A DNA stretch of 64,000 nt from the NCBI GenBank assembly GCA_022041995.1, contig CP074381.1, forward strand, positions 1,550,001 to 1,614,000, given 5' to 3'. This stretch comes from Cupriavidus necator. GTDB taxonomy: Bacteria; Pseudomonadota; Gammaproteobacteria; Burkholderiales; Burkholderiaceae. Position numbers and translations under genes: made by a program. Under the pieces are notes generated by a model. It worked only from the letters and a program-made list of their open reading frames with translations. It did not search any database and was not told the origin of the DNA. Below are positions 9,329-18,744 of the stretch, piece by piece. Numbering within the stretch: position 1 is the stretch's first letter; every line of letters begins with the position of its first letter.

Positions 9329-10165
9329 ATGCAAGACAACAACGTGGCCATGCCAAGCAGCCTGGTGGAAATTCCCTTCGACAACCGCCGTATCCGGATC
9401 GAGTACCAGTGGCTGCGGCCTGAACGCGCGCAGCGCCCGCTGGTGGTGTTCCTGCATGAGGGGCTGGGCTCGGTCAGCATGTGGCGCGATTTTCCGCGCG
9501 ATTTTTGCGAGGCCGGCGACTATCGCGGCCTGGTGTTCTCGCGCTACGGCTACGGTCGTTCCACGCCGCGGCCGCACGACGAAAAATGGCGTCCCGACTT
9601 CATGCATCGCCAGGCACGCGAGGCGCTGCCCGCATTGTTCGATGCGCTCGACATCGGTCCCGGCCGCACGCACGGCATGCCGTGGCTGCTGGGCCACAGC
9701 GATGGCGGCTCGATCGCGCTGATCCACGCCGCCAGCTTGCCACAGGCGGTTGCCGGCATCACCGTGCTGGCGCCGCATATCATGGTCGAAGACCTGTCGG
9801 TGCGTAGCATCGCGGGCGCGCGCCAGGCTTACCTGGAAACCGACCTGCGCCAGCGGCTGGCGCGCCATCATGACGACGTCGATTCGGCCTTCTGGGGCTG
9901 GAACGATATCTGGCTCGACCCCGGGTTCCGCCAGTGGGACCTGCGTCCGCTGCTGCCCGGACTGCGCTGCCCGGTGCTGGCCGCGCAGGGCGAGGACGAC
10001 GAGTACGGCACCATGGCGCAGATCGAGGGTATCCATCGATATGCCCCCCAGACCACCTTGCTTAAACTCGCGCGATGCGGGCATTCGCCACACCGGGACC
10101 AAAAAGAACCGTTGACGCTGGCTGCCGTTCGGCATATAAATCTGCATACTTCAAACCTAAAATAA
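9329..10165 (+). CDS. Alpha/beta hydrolase of the box cluster
   Basis: A 278-residue single-domain alpha/beta hydrolase. The nucleophile elbow is GHSDGGS (about residue 125), the early HEGLGS segment forms the oxyanion region, and the final histidine is in ARCGHSPHRDQ. It sits between the ligase gene and the transporter operon, as in other Cupriavidus box clusters. It may hydrolyse a pathway CoA thioester, an ester precursor, or a lactone. The sequence does not say which. Start could be ATG 9329 or 9350. Confidence 0.75.
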   Translation: MQDNNVAMPSSLVEIPFDNRRIRIEYQWLRPERAQRPLVVFLHEGLGSVSMWRDFPRDFCEAGDYRGLVFSRYGYGRSTPRPHDEKWRPDFMHRQAREALPALFDALDIGPGRTHGMPWLLGHSDGGSIALIHAASLPQAVAGITVLAPHIMVEDLSVRSIAGARQAYLETDLRQRLARHHDDVDSAFWGWNDIWLDPGFRQWDLRPLLPGLRCPVLAAQGEDDEYGTMAQIEGIHRYAPQTTLLKLARCGHSPHRDQKEPLTLAAVRHINLHTSNLK

Positions 10166-10285
10166 TTCGGCTTCCCGCCTGTTGTGAAGGGTCCTCACGG
10201 TGCATGCGCCAGCGCGGGACATGGCAAGGGCAGGGGTGACCGGCAACGGTCCAGCGAGCCACCGGCTTGACCACCAGGAGACACC

Positions 10286-11488
10286 ATGCGTCGCTTCACC
10301 TCGCGCAGGCTTGCGCCTGCCTGCCTTGCCGTCGCCACCGTCTTTGCCATGGCCGGCGCGTCCGCGCAGCCTGCGGCCCCCGCACCCGCTGCGCCAGGGG
10401 GAAAGATCAAGGTCGGCTTCATGCTGCCGTACACCGGCACCTACGCGGCCCTGGGTACGGCCATCGAGAACGGCTTCCGCATGTACGTGCAGCAGCAGGG
10501 CGGCAAGCTCGGCGGACGCGACATCGAGTACTTCAAGGTCGACGATGAATCCGATCCGGCCAAGGCGCCCGAGAACGCCACCAAGCTGGTCAAGCGCGAC
10601 CAGGTCGACGTGGTGGTCGGCACGGTGCATTCGGGCGTGCAGATGGGCATCGTCAAGGTGGCCAAGGAGAACAACACGCTGCTGATCATCCCCAATGCCG
10701 GCGTGGACGAGGCAACTGGTCCGCTGTGCGGCCCCAATATCTTCCGCACCTCGTTCTCGAACTGGCAGCCGGGCTACGCCATGGGCCAGGTGCTTGGCGA
10801 GCGCGGCCTGAAGAAGGTGGTGACGCTGACCTGGAAGTACGCCGCCGGCGAACAGTCGGTGAAAGGCTTCAAGGAAGCGTTCGAGGCCAAGGGCGGCAAG
10901 GTGGTGAAGGAACTGAACCTGCCGTTCCCCAATGTCGAGTTCCAGGCGCTGATCACCGAAGTGGCGTCGCTCAAGCCTGACGCCGTGTTCGTGTTCTTTG
11001 CCGGCGGCGGCGCGGTCAAGTTCGTCAAGGACTGGGCTGCGGCGGGGCTCAAGGACAAGATCCCGCTGTACGGCTCGGGCTTCCTGACCGACGGCACGCT
11101 CGAAGCACAGGGCAATGCCGCGCAGGGGCTGGAAACCACGCTGCATTACGCCGATGGCCTGACCAACCCGCGCGACAAGAACTTCCGCCTGGACTACGCC
11201 AAGACCTACAAGCTGCAGCCCGACGTGTACGCAGTGCAGGGCTACGATGCCGCCCAGCTGCTGGCGGCCGGCGCCACGGCGGTGAAGGGCGACATGACGC
11301 GCAAGGCCGACCTGTACAAGGCCATGGGCGCGGCCAGGATCGACAGCCCGCGCGGCGCCTTCACGCTGTCCAAGGCGCATAACCCGGTGCAGGACTTTTA
11401 CCTGCGCAAGGTCGACGGGCGCGAGAACAAGGTCAGCTCGGTGGCGGTGAAGGCACTGGCTGATCCTGCGCGCGGCTGCCGGCTGTAA
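10286..11488 (+). CDS. ABC transporter substrate-binding protein (branched-chain amino acid type)
   Basis: A 400-residue periplasmic binding protein of the LivJ/LivK fold, with a signal peptide (MRRFTSRRLAPACLAVATVF through ASAQ) and the characteristic opening KIKVGFMLPYTGTYAALGTAIENG. It is followed by two permease and two ATPase genes, forming a full Liv-type importer. Being placed directly behind box genes, it more likely binds benzoate or a related aromatic acid than leucine; this substrate assignment rests on context only. Confidence 0.85.
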   Translation: MRRFTSRRLAPACLAVATVFAMAGASAQPAAPAPAAPGGKIKVGFMLPYTGTYAALGTAIENGFRMYVQQQGGKLGGRDIEYFKVDDESDPAKAPENATKLVKRDQVDVVVGTVHSGVQMGIVKVAKENNTLLIIPNAGVDEATGPLCGPNIFRTSFSNWQPGYAMGQVLGERGLKKVVTLTWKYAAGEQSVKGFKEAFEAKGGKVVKELNLPFPNVEFQALITEVASLKPDAVFVFFAGGGAVKFVKDWAAAGLKDKIPLYGSGFLTDGTLEAQGNAAQGLETTLHYADGLTNPRDKNFRLDYAKTYKLQPDVYAVQGYDAAQLLAAGATAVKGDMTRKADLYKAMGAARIDSPRGAFTLSKAHNPVQDFYLRKVDGRENKVSSVAVKALADPARGCRL

Positions 11489-11510
11489 GGCCACCCCGGC
11501 CTGTCGGTTT

Positions 11511-11640
11511 GCTCCCCTCTCCCGCTTGCGGGAGAGGGGCGGGGGGAGAGGGCAGGAGCCCCCACGAAGTGCAGGCCTTCGCATCCCGCAAGCGCTGGCC
11601 CTCTCCCCCAACCCCTCTCCCGCGCGCGGGAGAGGGGAGC
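11511..11640. repeat. Intercistronic palindromic repeat
   Basis: A 130-base element between the binding-protein and permease genes. Its left end is a perfect hairpin, CCCCTCTCCCGC-TT-GCGGGAGAGGGG (11514-11539), and its right end has CCCCTCTCCCGCGCGCGGGAGAGGGG. The two outer 15-mers GCTCCCCTCTCCCGC and GCGGGAGAGGGGAGC are also inverted copies of one another. A shorter related copy occurs at 22263. It looks like a dispersed, REP-like intergenic element. Confidence 0.8.
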
Positions 11641-11689
11641 CTGCCACCGGCATGTGTGGCGCTGTAGGTAATTTGATCCATTACCCCGC

Positions 11690-12556
11690 ATGGATATCGT
11701 CTCCTTCCTGATCCAGTGCCTGAACAGTGTGCAGTACGGCCTGCTGCTGTTCCTGGTGGCCAGCGGCCTGACGCTGATCTTCGGCATCATGGGCGTGATC
11801 AACCTCGCCCACGGCAGCTTCTACATGCTGGGCGCCTACCTGGCCTTCACGCTCGCCGGCCTGACCGGCAACCTGTTCATCGCCATCCCGCTCGGCATCG
11901 TGCTGGCGGTGGCATTCGGCTACGTGCTGGAATGGGCCTTCTTCAGCTACCTGTATGAGCGCGATCACCTGCAGCAGGTGCTGATGACCTACGGGCTGAT
12001 CCTGGTGTTCGAGGAGTTGCGCAGCATCCTGGTCGGCGATGACGTGCACGGCGTGCAGGTGCCTGCGCTGCTGGACGGCGCGTTGGCGATCGGCAACGAC
12101 ATGACCTATCCGGTGTACCGCCTCTTTATCTCCGCGATATGCCTGGTGGTGGCCCTGGCGATGTACTACGTGATCCGGCGCACCCGGCTGGGCATGATGA
12201 TCCGCGCCGGCGCCACCAACCGCGAGATGGTGCAGTCGCTGGGCATCAACATCACGGTGCTGTACCGTTTCGTGTTCGCGCTGGGCGTGGCGCTGGCAGT
12301 GCTGGCCGGCATGATCGCCGCGCCGGTGTCGTCGGTCTATCCGGGCATGGGCGCGCAGGTGCTGATCGTCTGCTTCGTGGTGGTGGTGATCGGCGGCATT
12401 GGCTCGGTCAAGGGCGCGCTGGTGGCGTCGCTGCTGCTGGGCTTCGTCGATACCTTCGGCAAGGTGTTCTGGCAGGAGGCGGCCGGCGTGCTGATCTACC
12501 TGCTGATGGCGGTGATCCTGCTGTGGAAGCCGCAGGGGCTGTTCAAGGCAGGATGA
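11690..12556 (+). CDS. Branched-chain amino acid type ABC transporter permease LivH-like
   Basis: A 288-residue inner-membrane permease. It has the family start (QCLNSVQYGLLLFLVASGLT), the INLAHGSFYMLGAY segment and about eight hydrophobic helices, ending MAVILLWKPQGLFK. The GIGSVKGALVASLLLGF stretch near residue 245 is typical of the coupling region. It forms a heterodimeric channel with the next gene product. No clear Shine-Dalgarno is seen before ATG 11690, consistent with the repeat just upstream having inserted close to it. Confidence 0.9.
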   Translation: MDIVSFLIQCLNSVQYGLLLFLVASGLTLIFGIMGVINLAHGSFYMLGAYLAFTLAGLTGNLFIAIPLGIVLAVAFGYVLEWAFFSYLYERDHLQQVLMTYGLILVFEELRSILVGDDVHGVQVPALLDGALAIGNDMTYPVYRLFISAICLVVALAMYYVIRRTRLGMMIRAGATNREMVQSLGINITVLYRFVFALGVALAVLAGMIAAPVSSVYPGMGAQVLIVCFVVVVIGGIGSVKGALVASLLLGFVDTFGKVFWQEAAGVLIYLLMAVILLWKPQGLFKAG

Positions 12557-12557
12557 C

Positions 12558-13645
12558 ATGAATCCGACGACATTGCCGGCGCGCCGGCACTCCTTCCGCA
12601 ACGCCACGCTGGCCACCGGGCTGGGCTGGCTGGTGGCGTTCGCAGTGCTGGCGGCGCTGCCGCTGCTGCTGACCGCGGACAGCAACAAGTTCTACATCGA
12701 GCTGCTCAGCAAGGTGATGATCATGGCGATCTTCGCGCTGTCGCTGCAGCTGCTGATCGGCTATACCGGGCTGGTCAGCCTGGGCCATGCCGCGTACTTC
12801 GCCATGGCGGCGTATGCCACCGCAATCCTGGCGCCGCAGGCCGGGCCGGGCAATGGCTGGCTGCTGCTGGCGGGCGCGCTGGCCGCATCGGCGCTGCTGG
12901 CGCTGGTGGTGGGAGCGCTGGTGCTGCGCACCCGCGGCGTGTATTTCATCATGGTGACGCTGGCGTTCGCGCAGATGGTGTATTTCGTCTTCCACGACAC
13001 CAAGATCGCTGGCGGCAGCGATGGCACCTATATCTACTTCCGGCCGGAATTCCCGGTGCCTGGCGAGCATCTGCTGACGGTCAACGATCCCACGCATTTC
13101 TACTGGCTGGTATGGATCGGGCTGGTGCTGACGGTGGCGGTGCTGGCGCTGGTGCTGCGCTCGCGCTTCGGGCACGCGCTGGTCGGCATCCGCCACAACG
13201 AGCAGCGCATGCGCGCGGCCGGCTATGCCACCTACCGCTACCAGCTGGCGCCTTTGTCGCGGGCGGGCTGCTGGCGGGGCTGGCCGGGTTTCTGTATGCG
13301 ATCCAGTTTGGCTTCGTCAATCCAGAGATCGCGTCGTGGCACCAGTCCGGCAACGCCATGCTGATGGTGATCCTGGGCGGCGTGGGCAGCCTGGCCGGCG
13401 CGGTGCTGGGCGCGTTCTCGTTCGTGCTGCTGGCCGAGTGGTTCAGCACGCTGACCAGGCACTGGCAGCTGCTGATGGGCGGCTTCATCATCGTTGCGGT
13501 GGCGCTGCTGCCGCGCGGGCTGGTCAGCCTGCCGTCGGTGTTGCGGCACGGTCGCCGCGGACGGCGCAATGGCGATGCGGGGACCGGGACCGATGAGGCG
13601 CCCGGCAATGCCGATGGTCAGCGCCGCAACACGGAGGCCGCATGA
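12558..13645 (+). CDS. Branched-chain amino acid type ABC transporter permease LivM-like (apparent frameshift)
   Basis: The partner permease to LivH. Reading starts at ATG 12558 and shows LivM features (SLQLLIGYTGLVSLGHAAYF, RTRGVYFIMVTLAFAQM). At about 13247 the frame is lost within YRYQL. Adding one G there (CTGGCGCC to CTGGGCGCC) joins it to GAFVAGGLLAGLAGFLYAIQ and the rest, giving about 362 residues ending at 13645 with an ATGA overlap into the ATPase gene. I read this as a sequencing error rather than a dead gene. Confidence 0.85.
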
Positions 13646-14412
13646 CAACCCAGGACACCCCGGTACTGCAGGCGCAGCAGCTGACCCGGCGCTTCGGCGG
13701 GCTCACCGCCGTGGCGGGCGTCGACCTGTCGCTGGCGCTGCATGAGATCCATGCCGTGATCGGCACCAACGGCGCGGGCAAGTCCACGCTGATCAATATG
13801 CTGTCCGGCGAACTGCCGCCGTCGTCCGGCCGCCTGCACCTGAAGGGCGAGGACGTGACCGGCTGGTCGCAGCCGCGGCTGGCGCGCCATGGGGTGGGGC
13901 GCAGCTACCAGCGCAACAATATCTTCCTGCCGCTGACGGTGCGCGAAAACTGCCGGCTGGCCGCGCAATCGCGCGCGCAGCGGGCGTGGCGGCTGTGGGA
14001 AAGCGCCCAGGGCTGCCGCACCAGCGCCACGCTGGCCGACGAGGCCCTGGAGCGGGCCGGCCTGGCGCCGCTGGCGGACCGGCTTGCCAGCGACCTGGCG
14101 CATGGCCAGAAGCGGCAGCTGGAGGTGGCAATGTGCCTGGCCACGCAGCCGGTCGCATTGCTGCTGGACGAGCCGCTGGCCGGCATGGGCGCGGAAGAGT
14201 CGGCGCGGATGCTGGCGCTTCTGCGCGGCCTGCGCGAGGGCCACGCCATCCTGCTGGTCGAACATGACATGGACGCGGTGTTCTCGGTTGCCGATCGCAT
14301 CACCGTGATGGTCAACGGCGCCGTGATTGCCACGGGCAGCCCCGAGGCGATCCGGACCAACCACGAGGTCCAGGTCGCTTACCTGGGCGAGGAAGAGAGC
14401 GAGGCCGCATGA
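13642..14412 (+). CDS. ABC transporter ATPase LivG-like
   Basis: A 256-residue ATP-binding subunit. Walker A is GTNGAGKST (about 42-50), the Q-loop region is YQRNNIF, the signature is the LivG-type DLAHGQKRQLEVAM, and Walker B is VALLLDEPLAGM followed by the switch histidine in LVEHDMD. The C-terminal tail GSPEAIRTNHEVQVAYLGEE is also of LivG type. It overlaps the permease stop and the next ATPase start by four bases each, so the row is translationally coupled. Confidence 0.92.
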   Translation: MTTQDTPVLQAQQLTRRFGGLTAVAGVDLSLALHEIHAVIGTNGAGKSTLINMLSGELPPSSGRLHLKGEDVTGWSQPRLARHGVGRSYQRNNIFLPLTVRENCRLAAQSRAQRAWRLWESAQGCRTSATLADEALERAGLAPLADRLASDLAHGQKRQLEVAMCLATQPVALLLDEPLAGMGAEESARMLALLRGLREGHAILLVEHDMDAVFSVADRITVMVNGAVIATGSPEAIRTNHEVQVAYLGEEESEAA

Positions 14413-15122
14413 ATGCCCCGATGATCGAAGCCACCGGTATCAACGCCTGGTATGGCTCCAGCCACGTGCTGCGCGACGTCGACTTCACCGTGGGCGTGGG
14501 CGAGACGGTCGGGCTGCTGGGCCGCAACGGCATGGGCAAGAGCACGCTGCTGCGCACACTGCTGGGCCATGTGCGCCAGCGCCAGGGGCAGATCCGCGTG
14601 GCCGGCCGCGACGTCTCGCGCGCGCAGCCGTTCGAGGTGGCGCGCCTGGGCGTGGCCTACGTGCCGGAGGGCCGCGGCATCTTCCCCAGCCTGTCGGTGC
14701 GCGAAAACCTGCTGATGGCCGCGCGCAAGGGCTGCAACGGCCGCAACGACTGGGACGAGGCGCGCGTGCTCGAGCTGTTCCCGCGCCTGAAGGAACGCCT
14801 GTCCCATGGCGGCCAGCAGCTGTCCGGCGGCGAGCAGCAGATGCTGTCCATCGGCCGCGCGTTGATGACCAATCCCGACTGCCTGGTGCTGGACGAGGCC
14901 ACCGAAGGGCTGGCCCCGCGCATCGTGCGCGAGATCTGGGCGGTCATCGCCACTGTGCGCGGCACCGGCATCGCCTCGGTCGTGGTCGACCGCAATTTCC
15001 GCTCGGTGCTGGCGCACGCCGACCGCGCCGTGGTGCTGGAAAAGGGCCGGGTGGTGATGTCTGGCCCCGCGTCGGACCTTGCCGGCAAGCCCGAAGCCCT
15101 GGACCGCTATCTCGGCGTTTGA
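14409..15122 (+). CDS. ABC transporter ATPase LivF-like
   Basis: A 237-residue second ATPase of the Liv-type importer. Walker A is GRNGMGKST (about 38-46), the signature is LSGGEQQMLSIGRAL and Walker B LVLDEATEGLAP. The position equivalent to the switch histidine reads VVDRNF where LivF proteins usually have V-Q or H-type residues, which is common in this subfamily. It ends the five-gene operon; 317 bases without a gene follow. Confidence 0.92.
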   Translation: MNAPMIEATGINAWYGSSHVLRDVDFTVGVGETVGLLGRNGMGKSTLLRTLLGHVRQRQGQIRVAGRDVSRAQPFEVARLGVAYVPEGRGIFPSLSVRENLLMAARKGCNGRNDWDEARVLELFPRLKERLSHGGQQLSGGEQQMLSIGRALMTNPDCLVLDEATEGLAPRIVREIWAVIATVRGTGIASVVVDRNFRSVLAHADRAVVLEKGRVVMSGPASDLAGKPEALDRYLGV

Positions 15123-15439
15123 ACTTCTGGTGACTCATGCGGCGCTTTTGTTGCTCTGCCGCAACGCCACTTGCGCGCGCAAGGTCACGCTGTTTTGCTC
15201 AGACGGGGCTTGACCATCCGCCGCTTCCCTCCCATGCTTGCGAAGTCACGAAAGCGGCATCGCTGTTTGCCGCAGTGGTCGATAGTCGGTAGTTCAACTA
15301 GAATTGCGCGCGTTTGTGCAATGCAATAAGAACCGCAAGCAGAACCGGAAACGGCGCAGCAACCTGTTGCGCTGGATGGGACCGGACCGCGGCAGAGCCA
15401 ACAAACCTGCCGGCGATCTGGTCGAGCAGACCCAATTTC
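15123..15439. other. Intergenic region before kup
   Basis: No convincing gene. An AT-richer stretch at about 15279-15310 (GGTAGTTCAACTAGAATTG) contains a possible -10 TAGAAT for kup, but no matching -35 is clear. A short open frame begins at 15314 in phase with kup, but the protein family starts at 15440. Confidence 0.4.
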
Positions 15440-17338
15440 ATGACCCAAGCCACAACCAGCCATTATTTTGTCGAGAGCCCGAGCACGCGCGCCCTGGTGC
15501 TCGGTGCGGTAGGCGTCGTCTTCGGCGACATCGGCACCAGCCCCCTGTACGCTCTCAAGGAATGTTTCAGCCAGGAACACGGCGTTCCGTTCAGCCCTGA
15601 TGCCGTGCTGGGCATCATCTCGATGCTGTTCTGGGCAATGATCATCGTCGTTTCGCTCAAATACGTGATGTTCGTGATGCGCGCCGATAACGACGGCGAG
15701 GGCGGCGTGCTGGCTCTGATGGCGCTGGCGCTGCGCACAGCGGCACCGCGTTCGCGCATGGCGCGGCTGCTGATGATGCTGGGCATCTTTGGTGCCTGCA
15801 TGTTCTATGGCGATGCCGTCATTACGCCGGCAATCTCGGTGCTGTCGGCGGTGGAAGGGCTGGAGATCGCCGCGCCGGGGCTGTCGCATTTCGTCCTTCC
15901 GATCACGCTGGTCATCCTGTGTGCGCTGTTCTTCATCCAGCGCAGCGGCACGCATGCCGTGGGCAAGCTGTTCGGCCCGATCATGGTTGTGTGGTTCATC
16001 GCGCTTGGCGCGCTGGGGCTGCTGCACCTCGTGAAAGCGCCGGGCATCCTTCTGGCAGTCAGCCCACACTATGCGGTGAGCTTCCTGATAGAGCATTCGC
16101 TGCAGGCCTTCGTCGTGCTGGGTTCGGTGTTCCTGGTGCTGACCGGTGCCGAGGCCCTGTACGCGGACATGGGCCACTTCGGTGCGCGCCCGATCCGCTA
16201 TGGGTGGTTCGTGCTGGTGATGCCCTGCCTGATGCTCAACTATTTTGGCCAGGGCGCGATGTTGCTGAACAATCCGGCAAACATCTCCAACCCCTTCTAC
16301 CTGATGGTGCCGGACATGTTGCAGCTGCCGATGGTGCTGCTGGCGACCGCCGCCACTGTGATTGCCTCGCAGGCCGTGATCTCGGGAGCCTTCTCGCTGA
16401 CCAGCCAGGCCATCCAGCTGGGCTTCGTGCCGCGCATGCGCATCCGCTATACCTCTGCAGCGGAAATCGGCCAGATCTACCTGCCGGTGATCAACTGGAT
16501 CCTTCTGGTACTGGTGGTGATCGTGGTGGTGGCGTTCAAGAAATCTGAGAACCTGGCTGCTGCCTACGGTATTGCCGTCACGACAACCATGGTGATCACG
16601 ACATTCCTGGCGGCGGTCGTGATGCGCAATGTCTGGAAGTGGCATCCAGCGTTGGTCACGCTGATCGGCCTGTCATTTCTGCTGGTCGACCTTGCATTTT
16701 TCTCGGCCAACCTGCTGAAAATTGCCGAAGGCGGCTGGTTCCCGCTGTTGATGGGCGGGACGGCCTTCTTCCTGCTGATGACCTGGCACGGCGGCCGCAA
16801 GCTCCTGCGCGCGCGCAGCCTGGAAGACGGCATCCCGCTCGAGCCCTTTATCGCCGGGCTGCTGGCGCACCCGCCGCACCGGGTCGAGGGCACCGCGGTG
16901 TTCCTGACCGGCAATACCGATTCCGTGCCCGTGTCGTTGCTGCACAACCTGAAGCACAACCGCGTGCTGCATGAGCGCGTGGTGTTCCTGACCTTTGTCA
17001 CGCGCGATATCCCCTACGTGGACGACGACCAGCGCCTGAGCTGCAAGGACCTGGGCGGCGGCGTCTTTATCCTGAAATCCGAATACGGCTTCAAGGAAAC
17101 GCCCGATGTGCAACGGGTGCTGGAACTGGCCGACCGCAAGCTTGGCATGCGCTTCGAGTTGATGGAGACCTCGTTCTTTATCGCGCGCGAATCGGTGATT
17201 CCGTCCAAGCTGCCAGGCATGCCGATGTGGCGCGAGAGCCTGTTCGCCTGGATGCACCAGAACGGCGCCAAGCCGTCGGACTTCTTCCAGATCCCGGCCA
17301 ACCGGGTGGTGGAGCTGGGCACCAAGGTCGAGATCTGA
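15440..17338 (+). CDS. kup: Low-affinity potassium transporter Kup
   Basis: A 632-residue KUP/HAK/KT potassium:proton symporter of the inner membrane. The N-terminus has the family signature [20 protein letters not shown]. About twelve hydrophobic helices follow up to residue 440, including [32 protein letters not shown] and the FGQGAMLL segment. The hydrophilic C-terminal third ([12 protein letters not shown] onward, ending ELGTKVEI) is cytoplasmic. The ATG at 15440 gives the family's usual start. It is monocistronic, with a hairpin after the stop. Confidence 0.95.
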   Translation: MTQATTSHYFVESPSTRALVLGAVGVVFGDIGTSPLYALKECFSQEHGVPFSPDAVLGIISMLFWAMIIVVSLKYVMFVMRADNDGEGGVLALMALALRTAAPRSRMARLLMMLGIFGACMFYGDAVITPAISVLSAVEGLEIAAPGLSHFVLPITLVILCALFFIQRSGTHAVGKLFGPIMVVWFIALGALGLLHLVKAPGILLAVSPHYAVSFLIEHSLQAFVVLGSVFLVLTGAEALYADMGHFGARPIRYGWFVLVMPCLMLNYFGQGAMLLNNPANISNPFYLMVPDMLQLPMVLLATAATVIASQAVISGAFSLTSQAIQLGFVPRMRIRYTSAAEIGQIYLPVINWILLVLVVIVVVAFKKSENLAAAYGIAVTTTMVITTFLAAVVMRNVWKWHPALVTLIGLSFLLVDLAFFSANLLKIAEGGWFPLLMGGTAFFLLMTWHGGRKLLRARSLEDGIPLEPFIAGLLAHPPHRVEGTAVFLTGNTDSVPVSLLHNLKHNRVLHERVVFLTFVTRDIPYVDDDQRLSCKDLGGGVFILKSEYGFKETPDVQRVLELADRKLGMRFELMETSFFIARESVIPSKLPGMPMWRESLFAWMHQNGAKPSDFFQIPANRVVELGTKVEI

Positions 17339-17376
17339 ACGCGCGGGCCCCGGCGCCCGCTTCCGTCGAACTCGGC

Positions 17377-17414
17377 AACCCCCGGACGCGCCGCCAGGCG
17401 ACCCGGGGTTTTGC
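17377..17414 (+). terminator. Candidate kup terminator
   Basis: AACCCCCGG and CCCGGGGTT are inverted around an 18-19-base spacer, followed by TTTTGC, 40 bases after the kup stop. Confidence 0.5.
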
Positions 17415-17617
17415 TTTCTGCCCGGTTTGCGCCGCCTGCCTGCCATGCGCCACCCGCAGCCCTGCCCTCGGGGCGCTTGTCCCGGGAAGTCGCGCATTGC
17501 GGACCCCGACCCGGGACACCGGCCTCATGCGTGCACACCGCCCCTCGCCACACAATGCAACCCTCAGCTTGTCACTGACCGCCTTCATGACGGTCCCTTC
17601 CAGAAGGAGCCTGTGCC

Positions 17618-18022
17618 ATGTGCGCGTTGCAGCAGTGGTCTCGCCAGTCCAGCCGGCATGCCGACGGTATCCGTCGCATCCGTCGGCTGCGAGGGGCGCT
17701 GCCGCCGTGGCTGCCGCCGCTGCTGCCGGCGCTCCTGCTGCTCTACGTCTTCTGTCATTCACATGCGAACTGGGAATCGTGCCTCGCCTCACTGCGTGAG
17801 CTGAATCACGATCACGGCGCGCCGGCGCGCGAGCTGGGACGCGCGTTGTCGCTGGCGCGCTCCCTGCGCGGACGCCAGGCACCGGATCCGGCTGCCTGGC
17901 ACGCCGCGGTGCAACTGGCCGCCGACCGGGGGTCGGCGTGCCTGGCGGCACTCGGGCGCAGTCCGGCGCGGCTGCTGCCGTCGCTGACAGCGCTGTTCGC
18001 GATGCTCGCATGGCTGCACTAG
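17618..18022 (+). CDS. Small hypothetical protein with one membrane segment
   Basis: A 134-residue protein I do not recognise. Support for translation is a good AAGGAG eight bases before ATG 17618. The basic N-terminus (RRIRRLRG) is followed by a hydrophobic segment LPPLLPALLLLYVF at about residues 32-45, giving a likely cytoplasmic positive end. The rest is alanine- and arginine-rich with two cysteines (WESC, GSAC) and ends with another short hydrophobic stretch. The next gene, 206 bases on, encodes a secreted repeat protein; any link is unknown. Confidence 0.45.
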   Translation: MCALQQWSRQSSRHADGIRRIRRLRGALPPWLPPLLPALLLLYVFCHSHANWESCLASLRELNHDHGAPARELGRALSLARSLRGRQAPDPAAWHAAVQLAADRGSACLAALGRSPARLLPSLTALFAMLAWLH

Positions 18023-18228
18023 GGCGGCCGCTTCCCCGCATCCGCATACCACTGATCCAGGAGTCAGGCGCTGCGCCGCTGCCATGATGGGATGGCAGCC
18101 GGCTTGCGCCAGGCAACGGCTGGCACGGCTCGAGGCGATCCCGTGCGGCCCGTGCCGTTTCGTAGCCGATCGCCCGCATGAGGCGTGCCGTCGCGGCAAT
18201 GCGGCCGGCATCCCTGTTGGAGATAGCA

Positions 18229-18618
18229 ATGTGTAAGAATTTTGCCAAGACCCTGCTTGTCGCTGCCGCACTCGCCGCCGGGTTCAGTCATGCGGCCCAC
18301 GCCGGTGCATATGGCGAAGCACTGGCCGCTGCCGTGCCGCGCCACAACGCGCAGCGCGACGCCTTCACGGACGGCGCGCGCAGTCCGGCCGCCGAGGCCG
18401 CAATGCGGCCCATGGTGGCGCGCGGCAGCATGTCAGTGTGCGTGGTCCGTGGCTTTGATCCGAACCGGGATGCAATGCGCAAGCCTGATCCCTACACGGA
18501 TGGCGCGCGCATGGAACGCTTCGATCCCTTTACCGAAGGGGCGCGTATCAGTTCTCGCGATGGTCTCACCGACGGCGCGCGCAGCGATGCACGCGGCAGC
18601 GAGGAATGCCTGTCCTGA
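18229..18618 (+). CDS. Secreted hypothetical protein with four TDGAR repeats
   Basis: A 129-residue protein of unknown function. A signal peptide (MCKNFAKTLLVAAALAAGFS, cleavage probably after AHA) is followed by four copies of an eight-residue motif: DAFTDGAR, DPYTDGAR, DPFTEGAR and DGLTDGAR, consensus D-x-aromatic/L-T-[DE]-G-A-R. Two cysteines (MSVCVV and EECLS at the end) could pair in the periplasm. The start at 18229 is chosen for GGAG upstream and because it gives a clean signal peptide. Similar short TDGAR-type repeats are, from memory, found in other Burkholderiales secreted proteins. Confidence 0.65.
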   Translation: MCKNFAKTLLVAAALAAGFSHAAHAGAYGEALAAAVPRHNAQRDAFTDGARSPAAEAAMRPMVARGSMSVCVVRGFDPNRDAMRKPDPYTDGARMERFDPFTEGARISSRDGLTDGARSDARGSEECLS

Positions 18619-18626
18619 GTGATCGA

Positions 18627-18642
18627 CGGCGCTTTTGCGCCG
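18627..18642 (+). terminator. Weak hairpin after the TDGAR gene
   Basis: CGGCGC-TTTT-GCGCCG, nine bases after the stop codon. There is no T-run, so termination is uncertain. Confidence 0.35.
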
Positions 18643-18654
18643 CCCATCCTTTGT

Positions 18655-18683
18655 CTAAGGAACGAGTGAGAAATAACTTCCCG
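18655..18683 (+). repeat. Left terminal inverted repeat of the ISAzo13-like element
   Basis: Begins CTAAGGAACGAGTG and ends GAAATAACTTCCCG; the inner 14 bases are identical to the inverted right end. Confidence 0.8.
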
Positions 18684-18744
18684 AAGTGGACCTGGCGTGC
18701 GCAAAGCGACGCGGGTAAGATGTGATGCCTCTGGAGGACAAACG

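Noticed and set aside
12558..13645. livM as a true pseudogene
   Set aside because: All neighbours in the operon are intact, and one added base restores the protein; thirteen other sites show the same type of loss.
15185..16645. 486-codon minus-strand open frame opposite kup
   Set aside because: Histidine- and glutamine-rich shadow translation with no domain; kup is clear on the other strand.
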